A program made the position numbers and the translations under genes. A DNA stretch of 64,000 nt from JTS-RE37 sp041744575. Its GTDB lineage: Bacteria > Bacteroidota > Bacteroidia > Flavobacteriales > Flavobacteriaceae. The notes beneath the pieces are model-generated. The model saw only the letters and a list, made by a program, of their open reading frames with translations, made no database searches and was not told the origin of the DNA. Below are positions 55,104 through 63,565 of this stretch, one piece after another. Each line of letters opens with the position of its first letter. Position 1 is the stretch's first letter. The stretch is from contig JBGTKP010000025.1 in NCBI GenBank assembly GCA_041744575.1, forward strand, positions 1 through 64,000. Direction: 5' to 3'.

Positions 55104-56924
55104 ATGAGCTTCGAGATCATCCTGGTTTTTGTGATTCTCGGATTAACGATCCTGTTTTTCGCTCTGGAAGTATTCCCGGTAGACAAAATCGCTTTTTTTA
55201 TAATAGTATCTCTTGCCCTCTCAGGCCTTGTTTCCCCTGAGGAGGCTATTAGCGGGTTCTCTAATAATGCCACTATTGCGGTTCTGGCTCTCATGATGTT
55301 GGCCATTGCGATGGAGGAAAACGGCGTCATCAACTGGATGGTATCTGGGCTGGGACGCATCAAGGGCCTTCCCATGTATCTTATGGCGCCTGTTTTTATG
55401 ATGGTGACTGCCGGTATATCCGCTTTTATTAGTACGACTGCGGTGGTCATTGTCTTCATTAAGATTATTAGCAGGCTTTCTGAAAAATATAACATTTCCC
55501 AATCCAAGTTGCTTCTCCCAATTTCCTTCGCAGGCATCCTCGGAGGCTCCTGCACCCTGATGGGAACCTCCACGAACCTTATTGTAAATTCCGTAGCAAG
55601 GGACCTGGGAGCTGAAAGACTGGGCTTCTTCGAATTTTCACTTCTGGGGTTGATTTTCCTGGGAGTTTCTGTTGTCTGGATTACTTTTTCCCTAAGATGG
55701 TTGCCATGGGGAAATAATCCGAATCTAAGTGACGACTACCAGATCAATAATTATATTACACAGGTAACCATTAACGACAATTCCACGCTGGTCGGGAAAA
55801 CAATAGAGGAAACTTTTTTACACGACCATGCCGAAATTTCACTGCTGAAGCTTACGAGGGATAACCGTGTTCACCATGCTCCCGGAAAGTATATTACCTT
55901 GAAAGGTGGGGATTTTCTTTTATTGATGTGTGACATTGAAAATCTTTCCAGGCTTAATGAATCAAAAGAATTCACCATTCAGGAAAGCCAATATACCCAG
56001 GGTGATCTATCCGAGGACCTAACGGAGGCTAAGGATCCTGATTTTGACAAAAGGATTTTTGTAGAGTTGCTTATGTTGCCTGGAGCATTGTTATTAGGCA
56101 AAACTCTGGGAAATTTACGAAAATTCCTGTTGCAGAATGTGGTGCCTATTGCCATTAAGAAAAGGAAGACGCTGACAAATATGAGCGACCGTCTTGTGCG
56201 GAGCAGTAAGAATAAGCTGGTATTGAAGGCAGGGGACCGACTATTGGTTGAGCTGGACAAGGCCAATCTCCGTTCTCTGGAATTAATGGAAAATGTAGTC
56301 GTTTTACAGGAATTCGAACGCAGCACAGGTGTTACAAAATTCAAGAGGTACTTTTCCCTTGCCGTGCTTCTTCTGGTCATTTTACTTGCGGCCAGCGGAA
56401 TCCTGACAATTTTGGTCAGTGCCCTGACGGGAGTTTGCATCCTGCTATTCACCAAAAACCTGGATCTGAACACAGTGTATAACAAAATCAACTGGCAAAT
56501 CATTTTTCTTCTGGCCGGTATGATCCCTCTGGGCGTGGCCATGCATAATACAGGGGCCGATATGTGGATTTCGGAACGCCTGCTGGATCTTTTAGGGGGT
56601 CAGTCAAATGTCATCATTGTCGGTACATTGTTCTTTTTTACCATGGTGATGAGCGGCGTGGTCAGCAATAACGCTACCGCGGTAATTATGACCCCGATAG
56701 CCATCGCAGTGGCCCAAGGACTTGAACTGGACTTTAAGCCTTTTATCCTTGCCATCATGTTCGCAGCCAACTTTAGCTTCTTTACACCTGTAGGCTACCA
56801 GACCAATACGCTGATCTACGGCATCGGAAATTATAAATTCAGGCACTTTTTATTTATAGGAGGCATTCTCAGTATCATTCTTTGGATTCTGGCTACCTTC
56901 CTTCTTACAAGAATGGTGTCCTAG
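55104..56924 (+). CDS. SLC13/DASS family transporter with two TrkA-C domains
   Basis: Membrane protein of 606 residues with about eleven helices split by a cytosolic part. The first membrane half has SGFSNNATIAVLALMML and GTSTNLIVNS; the second has NNATAVIMTPIAIAVAQ. Between them (about 205-405) are two RCK_C/TrkA-C domains, with VGKTIEETFLHDHAEISLL and LVLKAGDRLLVEL. The arrangement is that of sodium-coupled anion transporters (dicarboxylate or sulfate). The TrkA-C modules likely sense a ligand. Confidence 0.9.
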   Translation: MSFEIILVFVILGLTILFFALEVFPVDKIAFFIIVSLALSGLVSPEEAISGFSNNATIAVLALMMLAIAMEENGVINWMVSGLGRIKGLPMYLMAPVFMMVTAGISAFISTTAVVIVFIKIISRLSEKYNISQSKLLLPISFAGILGGSCTLMGTSTNLIVNSVARDLGAERLGFFEFSLLGLIFLGVSVVWITFSLRWLPWGNNPNLSDDYQINNYITQVTINDNSTLVGKTIEETFLHDHAEISLLKLTRDNRVHHAPGKYITLKGGDFLLLMCDIENLSRLNESKEFTIQESQYTQGDLSEDLTEAKDPDFDKRIFVELLMLPGALLLGKTLGNLRKFLLQNVVPIAIKKRKTLTNMSDRLVRSSKNKLVLKAGDRLLVELDKANLRSLELMENVVVLQEFERSTGVTKFKRYFSLAVLLLVILLAASGILTILVSALTGVCILLFTKNLDLNTVYNKINWQIIFLLAGMIPLGVAMHNTGADMWISERLLDLLGGQSNVIIVGTLFFFTMVMSGVVSNNATAVIMTPIAIAVAQGLELDFKPFILAIMFAANFSFFTPVGYQTNTLIYGIGNYKFRHFLFIGGILSIILWILATFLLTRMVS

Positions 56925-57155
56925 TTGCATCACCCTGCTAAGTAAAGTGGATTCTGAATTCCGGCTGAATCTGTTTAAGAAAAAAACGATGTTTTTAATA
57001 ACCTGCCCTAAATAAAATAGCTACTTATGGACCCGTGATTTGAGTTAAGATGATCATTGATAGGGTCAAGGCAAATGTTAAAATTGACACACCTTTGATC
57101 AAGCGCCGGGATTCAAAATCTCTTGTTATATAAAATCACCTTTAAAACAATCATT

Positions 57156-57320
57156 ATGTTACGTTGGTCCATTATATTTGTCATCCTTGCCATCATAGCG
57201 GCGATCTTCGGTTTTGGGGATTTGGCTGCCGGGGCAGCAGGAATTGCGAAAATATTATTCGTCATTTTCCTGGTCCTGTTTGTAATTTCCCTGGTCATGG
57301 GAAGAAAAAAAGTTGTATAA
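57156..57320 (+). CDS. DUF1328 small membrane protein
   Basis: Protein of 54 residues from the ATG at 57156. It has the two-helix DUF1328 pattern: MLRWSIIFVILAIIAAIFGF, a turn GDLAAGAAGIAK, a second helix and a basic tail MGRKKVV. In Proteobacteria such proteins are expressed under general stress. The next gene, an acidic lipoprotein, begins 17 bases after the stop. Confidence 0.88.
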   Translation: MLRWSIIFVILAIIAAIFGFGDLAAGAAGIAKILFVIFLVLFVISLVMGRKKVV

Positions 57321-57337
57321 ACCTTAAAATAAACTAT

Positions 57338-57529
57338 ATGAAACGAGTAATGTATCTTTTAATGTTGATGTTTGTGACTTCTACCTCACTGATCTCACTA
57401 AACAGTTGCAGGGAGACAAAATCGACAGGAGAGCAAGTAGAGGATGCTGTGGATGATGCAGGCGATGAAATAGAGGAGGGAGCAGAAGAAGTAGGAGATG
57501 AAATTGAAGATGCTACGGACGACGTGTAG
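57338..57529 (+). CDS. Small acidic lipoprotein
   Basis: Protein of 63 residues. The lipoprotein signal runs from MKRVMYLLMLMFVTS to the lipobox LNSC (Cys24). The mature part is a strongly acidic, repetitive chain (VEDAVDDAGDEIEEGAEE), likely helical or disordered. It overlaps none of the other genes and is probably co-transcribed with the DUF1328 gene. No family function is known. Confidence 0.75.
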   Translation: MKRVMYLLMLMFVTSTSLISLNSCRETKSTGEQVEDAVDDAGDEIEEGAEEVGDEIEDATDDV

Positions 57530-57557
57530 CAGAAATAAGTAGTTTTTTAAGTATCTG

Positions 57558-57590
57558 GAGCGGCACGTAACTGAAGGTTACCTGCCGTTC
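57558..57590 (+). terminator. Imperfect hairpin after the acidic lipoprotein gene
   Basis: Arms of 14 bases with two mismatches (57558-57571 and 57577-57590) around a five-base loop. It begins 28 bases after the stop. It lacks a clear T run, so termination is only likely, not certain. Confidence 0.45.
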
Positions 57591-57806
57591 CGTGCTTAAA
57601 ATTCAGGGATGAAAACATTTCCTCCGCACTCATACTTACCATAATTCCGATACTGGCCTGGTCAGTCTTCTTTGGCCACGTTTATCTCCGTAACTATTGG
57701 AACCTAAGGTGATTCGGGGATTAAACACCAGCACTTTTTTCTTTGCGTTAACTTTGATTTCGGTCAGAAATATCGATCATAGCAGGCGTTATTTCAATAG
57801 AAAGCG

Positions 57807-57871
57807 GGTCATTTGTGGTCAATTTTGTGTTGATATTGTTACTTATTTAACTAAATTTAGGTCAATTTTGT
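57807..57871 (+). repeat. Direct repeats upstream of the AraC gene
   Basis: The 12-mer GGTCAATTTTGT occurs at 57817-57828 and again at 57860-57871, 43 bases apart. A third, imperfect copy (GGTCATTTGT) starts at 57807. They lie 50-110 bases before the AraC start at 57920 and may be binding sites for that regulator. The rest of 57591-57919 has no gene; a short open frame with a hydrophobic stretch at about 57610-57710 is unassigned. Confidence 0.5.
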
Positions 57872-57919
57872 TCAACCCAGCCATAAAACAGTATACTGAT
57901 TAATACTCACCGCAGCTTC

Positions 57920-58492
57920 ATGACCATCTATGTTAAGTATGATTTCAATGTTACATGCGAGATTATTATTAAAGAACAGCTGGATTTGTACGGGGTTGAT
58001 TATGAACTTCACGGGATCGGCGAAATTGAGATTAAAAAGCCATTAACAGCAGACCAGCAAATGTTGGTTGTTGCTGCCCTTAATAAGTATGGAATTGAAA
58101 TCCTCGATGATCAAAAACTGGCATTGGTTCATAGGATCAAGCATGCGGTTGATGATATGCTTTTGGATGAACAAAGTCAGTTGCAAAAAATTTCGGCCTA
58201 TCTTTCAGAAAAGCTGAATTATTCATATGCCCATTTGTCCACTCACTTTTCTGAGGCTACGCACTCTTCCATTGAGAATTATCTTATCCTGAGAAAAGTG
58301 GATCACGTTAAGGAGTTGATCTCGAATTCTGATCTCACGCTGACCGAAATAGCCCACAGACTCAACTACAGCAGCGTGGCTCATCTGTCAGGGCAGTTTA
58401 AGAAAACCACAGGGATTACGCCAACCGCTTTTCAGACTATCCTGAAAAAAAGAAGGATACAGAAGGAACTGGTACGAAATACGCCAATATAA
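57920..58492 (+). CDS. AraC family transcriptional regulator
   Basis: Protein of 190 residues. The C-terminal 100 residues are two helix-turn-helix motifs: ISAYLSEKLNYSYAHLSTHF and LTEIAHRLNYSSVAHLSGQF, followed by KKTTGITPTAFQ. The first 60 residues form a small alpha/beta domain (IYVKYDFNVTCEII) typical of short AraC proteins in Bacteroidetes. The stop is followed after one base by a GTG start for the receiver, so the two are coupled. The upstream repeats suggest autoregulation. Confidence 0.85.
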   Translation: MTIYVKYDFNVTCEIIIKEQLDLYGVDYELHGIGEIEIKKPLTADQQMLVVAALNKYGIEILDDQKLALVHRIKHAVDDMLLDEQSQLQKISAYLSEKLNYSYAHLSTHFSEATHSSIENYLILRKVDHVKELISNSDLTLTEIAHRLNYSSVAHLSGQFKKTTGITPTAFQTILKKRRIQKELVRNTPI

Positions 58493-58493
58493 A

Positions 58494-58934
58494 GTGGACA
58501 CACTCAACATTGCACTAGCAGATGACGATGAAGATGACAGACTGTTTTTTCAGGAAGCCATCGAGATGGTTCCGATCAAAACGAAATTGTCGCTTTTTAA
58601 TAATGGACGGGAATTAATGGACTATCTTAACCTGCCCAATATTATCCTTCCGAATCTGGTGTTTCTTGACCTGAATATGCCAATCAAGAATGGTATGCAG
58701 TGTCTGCGGGAAATACGTGCGAATCCATCATTAAAGGAAGTGTCCATTGCTATCTACTCAACTTCGTCTTCGGAACAAGACATAGAGGACACTTTTGTGA
58801 ACGGAGCCAATATATATATTAACAAGCCGAGCAGTTTTCTGAGTTTAAGGGAAGCCATAGAGAAAGTGTTACAGATTAAATGGCAGTACCATACTTCCAA
58901 TCTTAACAGAGAGAATTTTCTCTTACGCATCTGA
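58494..58934 (+). CDS. Single-domain response regulator (GTG start)
   Basis: Receiver protein of 146 residues beginning at a GTG one base after the AraC stop. Acidic residues in LADDDEDD, phosphoacceptor Asp59 in LVFLDLNMP, Ser/Thr in YSTSSS and Lys in INKPSS. This is the Bacteroidetes type that acts as a phosphotransfer intermediate with kinases such as the one encoded 120 bases downstream. It has no output domain. Confidence 0.9.
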   Translation: MDTLNIALADDDEDDRLFFQEAIEMVPIKTKLSLFNNGRELMDYLNLPNIILPNLVFLDLNMPIKNGMQCLREIRANPSLKEVSIAIYSTSSSEQDIEDTFVNGANIYINKPSSFLSLREAIEKVLQIKWQYHTSNLNRENFLLRI

Positions 58935-59055
58935 CCCCTGTAAAGCGCATCAATCTGTCTCCTGATTTTCTTGGTGCTGAATCAGTCCTTATTTGACAGG
59001 ATACCTGTCACTGTTCCCTGTTATATTCTTATCTTAGAGTTTTGCATCCTGCATT

Positions 59056-61650
59056 ATGAATATCAAAAATTTATCGCGCATCGCAAACTCCCTAACCCCT
59101 TATAAAATTGCACTGGTAGTTGCCGTGGCCCTGCTCATTTTCATAGCCGCTGTTTCTTACCGCCAGATCAAGAATTTGCAACAATCTTCGGAATGGGTGG
59201 CAAGATCATTTCAGATTGACAAAGAAATCAACAACTTGTTTTCATATTACAATCTTATGGAATCGGCTCATTACAAGTCGATTATTCTCCAACAACCAAC
59301 CTTTCTGGATACCTATGCGGATTATAAAGTGAAGAGTGAAGTTGCACTGAATCGATTGTATAAATTGAGTGGTAATATCCCTGAACAACGTCAAAATCTG
59401 GATGCTATCAGCCGATTGAGAACGGATTTGTTCTCTACGCTTGACACCCTGAATTTAAAATTCGATAAGGCACAAACTTCCGGAGAAGAGATCATGCCGC
59501 ATGTATTGGAAGCAGCAGAATTGATTCGCGAATTAAAAGATGTCAAACTGCTAATAGTATTAAAGAAGGAAGCCCTTTTAAAGGAGCGTATGGCGGTCTA
59601 TGTGACACAGACTAATCTGACGCCACTTACCTCCCTGTTTCTCGCATTATTTTCACTGATAGTGTTCGTGATAGCATTCAATAAAATATACGTCCACAAG
59701 AAACGCATACGGTCTTCCGAATCATTTTTATATAACATACTCCAGAGTACGGATAATATCATCAATTACTACGAACCCATATATAAGGAAGATGTAATTA
59801 AAGATTTTTCTGTGGTGTTTGCTAGCCAGGGTAATAAAGAATATCTGGGTTTGTCTCCTGACGAAATAGAGGGGAAACGGGTATCTGAGGTCTTTCCCTA
59901 CCATCTTCTCAATGGAGAATTCCAGGAAATGGTCACTGTATATGAAGATCGGAAAGTGCGGAGTTTTGACCGGCAGATTAAAAACCTTGGGAAGAATATG
60001 TGGTTCCGGTTCATTCTTAGTCCCATGGATCAAGGGATCATCTTGACGGCAATTAATACAACCCCGGAAAGGACTGCCGAAGAAAACTTAAGGGTCGTCA
60101 ATGAGGAACTTCGCAACAAGAACCTAAAACTGGAAGAAACCAGGGATTTTCTGGAGGCCATCCTGGGAAGTACGAATAATGGCATTATGTCTTTCGAACC
60201 CATATGGAATCAGTCAGATATTGTCGATTTCAAATATGTCTACGCAAATGACCATGTACAAACCATCAGCGGAATGAATCGTGATCAGCTTATAGGGGGA
60301 ACGGTTTCTGGTTTAAACCCAACCATATATAAATCCGGTGTTTTCGATAAAATGGTGTCGGCCTACCAGACCGGTAAGCCTACGGAGTACGAAACATCCT
60401 ATGAACGGGACGGGAACAAGATGTGGTTTTTAGGTAAAGCCATCAGGTCCGGCAAAGGGATGACTGTGACTTCCATTAATATCACCAGCCTTAAAAATGC
60501 GCTTGATGAGCTGCGTCTTGTGAATGAAGAACTGGCCATACAAAATTCCATCCTTGCAGAAGCCAAGAAAATGGCAAAGATCGGGAGCTTCACTTTTTTA
60601 TTTAAATCTGAAAGATTCATTATGAGCGATAATTTGTATCGCCTCCTTGGCCACGATCCTAATGAATTTGAATCAACACAGGAGACTTATACAAAATTCA
60701 TCCACCCTGAAGATCTCCGGTATTTTAATAAAAAGATGAATCAGATGCAGGAGCAGCATAAGGCCGTAGAATTTACGTATCGTATTATAAGCAAGCAGAG
60801 AAAAATTAAATTCTTGAAAAGCAACGGGAGTTTCAGCTTCAGAAATGGTCAGAAGATCCTCACTGCCGTAGTACAGGACATTACCAAGCAATACGGGACT
60901 GAGACCAAACTCCGTCATAAAAATATTGAATTGAAGCGCAGCAATACGGAACTTGATTCCTTTAACAGGGTGGCCAGTCACGACCTGCAGGAACCCCTTC
61001 GGAAAATTCAAATGTTCCTTTCAAGAATAGTTGATGAGGATAAACTAAAACTTTCAGAAAGAGGGCAGCAGAACCTGGAAAAGGTGAATCAGGCTGCACT
61101 CAGAATGCAATCGCTGATCATCAACCTATTAACTTATTCCAGAATTGACAACAAACATGAAAATTTTGAAAAAGTTGACCTAAATGTCGTTCTTGAAAAA
61201 GTGCTTGAAGACCTTGCCATTCCAATCCAGGATGCCCAGGTCTCGTTGAAATATGACAAATTACCGGTCGTCGAGGGTGTGGTCTATCAAATGGAACAAT
61301 TGTTCAGCAATCTGGTATCTAATGCCATTAAATACAGGAATACGGGTAGAGTTCCGAATATTAAAATCCTTTGTGAAAGTGTACATCGCAACCAGATCCC
61401 TGAAAACTTTCATAAGACGGACCTGCATTTTCACAAGATCACGTTTGTTGACAATGGCATTGGTTTTGCCTCCGAGTATGCTGAAAAAATCTTTGAAGTA
61501 TTTGAACGACTGCACCAGAAAACGGAATATTCCGGAACCGGTATCGGCCTTGCCATCTGTAAGAAAATAATTGAAAATCACAACGGGCATATCCATGCCG
61601 TCAGCAACCCCGGCATGGGTTCTGCATTTATTTGCTATCTACCGGATTGA
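59056..61650 (+). CDS. Multi-PAS sensor histidine kinase
   Basis: Protein of 864 residues. A first membrane helix (about 17-34) and a second (about 194-213) enclose a helical CHASE3-like sensor. Three PAS domains follow (about 225-345, 360-480, 505-615), linked by coiled-coil pieces. The HisKA box VASHDLQEPLRKI carries His642. The ATPase domain has N box NLVSNAIKYRN, FVDNGIGF and GTGIGLAICKK. It probably phosphorylates the receiver encoded upstream. Signal unknown; PAS domains show no clear haem or flavin motif. Confidence 0.92.
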   Translation: MNIKNLSRIANSLTPYKIALVVAVALLIFIAAVSYRQIKNLQQSSEWVARSFQIDKEINNLFSYYNLMESAHYKSIILQQPTFLDTYADYKVKSEVALNRLYKLSGNIPEQRQNLDAISRLRTDLFSTLDTLNLKFDKAQTSGEEIMPHVLEAAELIRELKDVKLLIVLKKEALLKERMAVYVTQTNLTPLTSLFLALFSLIVFVIAFNKIYVHKKRIRSSESFLYNILQSTDNIINYYEPIYKEDVIKDFSVVFASQGNKEYLGLSPDEIEGKRVSEVFPYHLLNGEFQEMVTVYEDRKVRSFDRQIKNLGKNMWFRFILSPMDQGIILTAINTTPERTAEENLRVVNEELRNKNLKLEETRDFLEAILGSTNNGIMSFEPIWNQSDIVDFKYVYANDHVQTISGMNRDQLIGGTVSGLNPTIYKSGVFDKMVSAYQTGKPTEYETSYERDGNKMWFLGKAIRSGKGMTVTSINITSLKNALDELRLVNEELAIQNSILAEAKKMAKIGSFTFLFKSERFIMSDNLYRLLGHDPNEFESTQETYTKFIHPEDLRYFNKKMNQMQEQHKAVEFTYRIISKQRKIKFLKSNGSFSFRNGQKILTAVVQDITKQYGTETKLRHKNIELKRSNTELDSFNRVASHDLQEPLRKIQMFLSRIVDEDKLKLSERGQQNLEKVNQAALRMQSLIINLLTYSRIDNKHENFEKVDLNVVLEKVLEDLAIPIQDAQVSLKYDKLPVVEGVVYQMEQLFSNLVSNAIKYRNTGRVPNIKILCESVHRNQIPENFHKTDLHFHKITFVDNGIGFASEYAEKIFEVFERLHQKTEYSGTGIGLAICKKIIENHNGHIHAVSNPGMGSAFICYLPD

Positions 61651-62308
61651 TGCTATTTCTCCGAATCGTTCCAATTCCTTTGAATTATGGAATCCCGCAT
61701 GCTTTAAAGATGAGTTATATGATGGGTATGTCTGTAGCGGATCTACCAACAGGATTATTATATTTTCAGGAACTCAGTAATTCATCCTAATGCCATAAAA
61801 TGCCTTGTGTAAGCATTGTTGTTGTGTGGTTTTATTAGGAATTTAACTAAAATATTAACCCAAACCGATAATTATGTAACAGAATACGGTAATTGTATAA
61901 AGCGGATGCCTGCCTTACCGACGAACTTTACTTTATTAAAATTAGCAGGTTCTTAAGTAATTAATCGATGAACTGCAAAAAATATCGTCTATGTACCGCC
62001 TGTTGCAAATTCTGACCAAACGATCTACGACAAATAACGATATCAAAAATCGACAGTTAAAACCAGAAAGAGAAGAATCTATCCTGGATAATTTTATTTT
62101 GGGAATGACAAATCAAAAGGCCACTTCGACGAGTTGACACTCCTGGAAGTTTTTTTTGATTCTGCCGCAGTTTATTTGAAACTACCCGAATTCAGGATTC
62201 TCTTAGCGTTTTAACGGAAACTCAGGCTATTTAAATATAACCAAAAGCTGCTTTGAAATAAAGCATGAATTTGTATTGCCCTAATTATTAATTCTTAATA
62301 ACAACAAC
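61651..62308. other. Gene-poor region, 0.65 kb
   Basis: No gene supported. A 69-codon frame overlaps the end of the kinase gene and is not protein-like. The stretch is AT-rich and should hold the promoter of the AraC gene at 62309. No operator repeat was recognised. Confidence 0.3.
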
Positions 62309-63337
62309 ATGAAATCTATACAGCTGACTTCAAATCCGGTAAGTGAAATGTTACAACACCTCCACGCTCATATAGGAGGCCAAATTACCAGGGACGCCAA
62401 TGAGCATATCCTGGAGATCAATAATGAAATTGGAAACGGTACCATCCGAGGCATTTCCTTTAAAGATAATATTACCTATCTCGAATTTAATATGGTGTTT
62501 ACCGAGGATATCTGTATTTCCGTTGAGCCCTCAGGTCAAAGCCCTATTTATTTTGCCTTTTGCTCAAAAGGCAAACTGGCTCATAGCTTCGGTTCCGATG
62601 GTGAAAAGCGAACCCTGGAAAACTTTCAAACAGGAATTCTGACCAACAAATCCTTTGAAGGTCATACCTTGTATTTTGAAAAGGATATTTTATTACAAAG
62701 TTCTCTTATCAGTGTATACATTCCGGAAGGTCAGAAGGCCAATACAGGAAATACTTTAAAGGAAAAACTGATGGCCACCTTCTTTAGTGATATGGGATCA
62801 GGGAACTTTGTATATATCGGTTCGCATAATCTGAAAATTGCTGAATTGATACAGCAAATGAGCACCATTACCCAGACCGGTCTTGTTAGGAATTTGCTGC
62901 TGGAAGGATATGTGCATATGATTCTTGCCCTTGAAATTCAGCAACATTCCGATGATTTGGAAAAAATGACCCATACCTCAGGAACACTCTCTTCTAGGGA
63001 AATGGATTCCGTGGTGGAGGTATCTGAATTTATAAAGAATTACCCTGAAACCCAGTTATGTATTAAGCAACTCAGTCATAAATCGGGACTCTCTCCTTCA
63101 AAATTACAGGAAGGGTTTAAACTGATGCATGACCGCACGGTATCGGACTACATCAGGGATGTACGGGTACGTAAGTCGGAAGATCTGATCAAGAACACCG
63201 ACCTTAATATTTCTGAGGTCGTATATAGCATCGGGCTTACCAGCAGGAGTTATTTTTCCAAAATATTCAAGAAGAAATACAATTGCAGCCCTAAGCAATA
63301 CAAGAATCAACAGCAACGTTTGGCTGCCATCGCATAA
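62309..63337 (+). CDS. AraC family transcriptional regulator, long type
   Basis: Protein of 342 residues. The N-terminal 220 residues form a sensor domain with mixed alpha/beta structure (LEFNMVFTEDICISVEPSGQ, then GILTNKSFEGHTLYF). The C-terminal 100 residues are the AraC DNA-binding domain: IKQLSHKSGLSPSKLQEGFK, VSDYIRDVRV, ISEVVYSIGLTSRSYFSKIF and CSPKQYKNQ. A terminator follows. The target genes are unknown. Confidence 0.87.
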   Translation: MKSIQLTSNPVSEMLQHLHAHIGGQITRDANEHILEINNEIGNGTIRGISFKDNITYLEFNMVFTEDICISVEPSGQSPIYFAFCSKGKLAHSFGSDGEKRTLENFQTGILTNKSFEGHTLYFEKDILLQSSLISVYIPEGQKANTGNTLKEKLMATFFSDMGSGNFVYIGSHNLKIAELIQQMSTITQTGLVRNLLLEGYVHMILALEIQQHSDDLEKMTHTSGTLSSREMDSVVEVSEFIKNYPETQLCIKQLSHKSGLSPSKLQEGFKLMHDRTVSDYIRDVRVRKSEDLIKNTDLNISEVVYSIGLTSRSYFSKIFKKKYNCSPKQYKNQQQRLAAIA

Positions 63338-63366
63338 TTTCCAGTTCCCCCATTACTTTACATTTC

Positions 63367-63393
63367 AAACCGGTCCTTTCGGCCGGTTTTTTT
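63367..63393 (+). terminator. Terminator of the AraC gene
   Basis: Stem AAACCGG/CCGGTTT with an inner loop TCCTTTCGG, followed by a run of T. It starts 30 bases after the stop of the AraC gene. Confidence 0.8.
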
Positions 63394-63479
63394 ATGACGG
63401 GAAATGGGGCAGATAGTTGTTTTACATCAAGAGTCTTGGGGCAGCACCATCTTAAATTTTGACGGTTTTTAATAATAAA

Positions 63480-63541
63480 GCTGCCTCCTTAACACCATTT
63501 CATAATACAGGGATATTTTTTGTGGTGATGCGGGAGGCAGC
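63480..63541 (-). terminator. Long hairpin downstream of the ferritin-like gene
   Basis: Perfect nine-base arms GCTGCCTCC (63480-63488) and GGAGGCAGC (63533-63541), with a second short pairing (CACCA/TGGTG) inside. On the minus strand it lies 25 bases after the stop and is followed by TTTATTATT. It is either a terminator or a more complex structured 3' end. Confidence 0.6.
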
Positions 63542-63565
63542 GTTTTCTACTTATTCTCTGGAATG

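Noticed and set aside
55004..55573. 189-codon minus-strand frame
   Set aside because: Antisense to the SLC13 transporter. The composition mirrors membrane-helix codons on the other strand.
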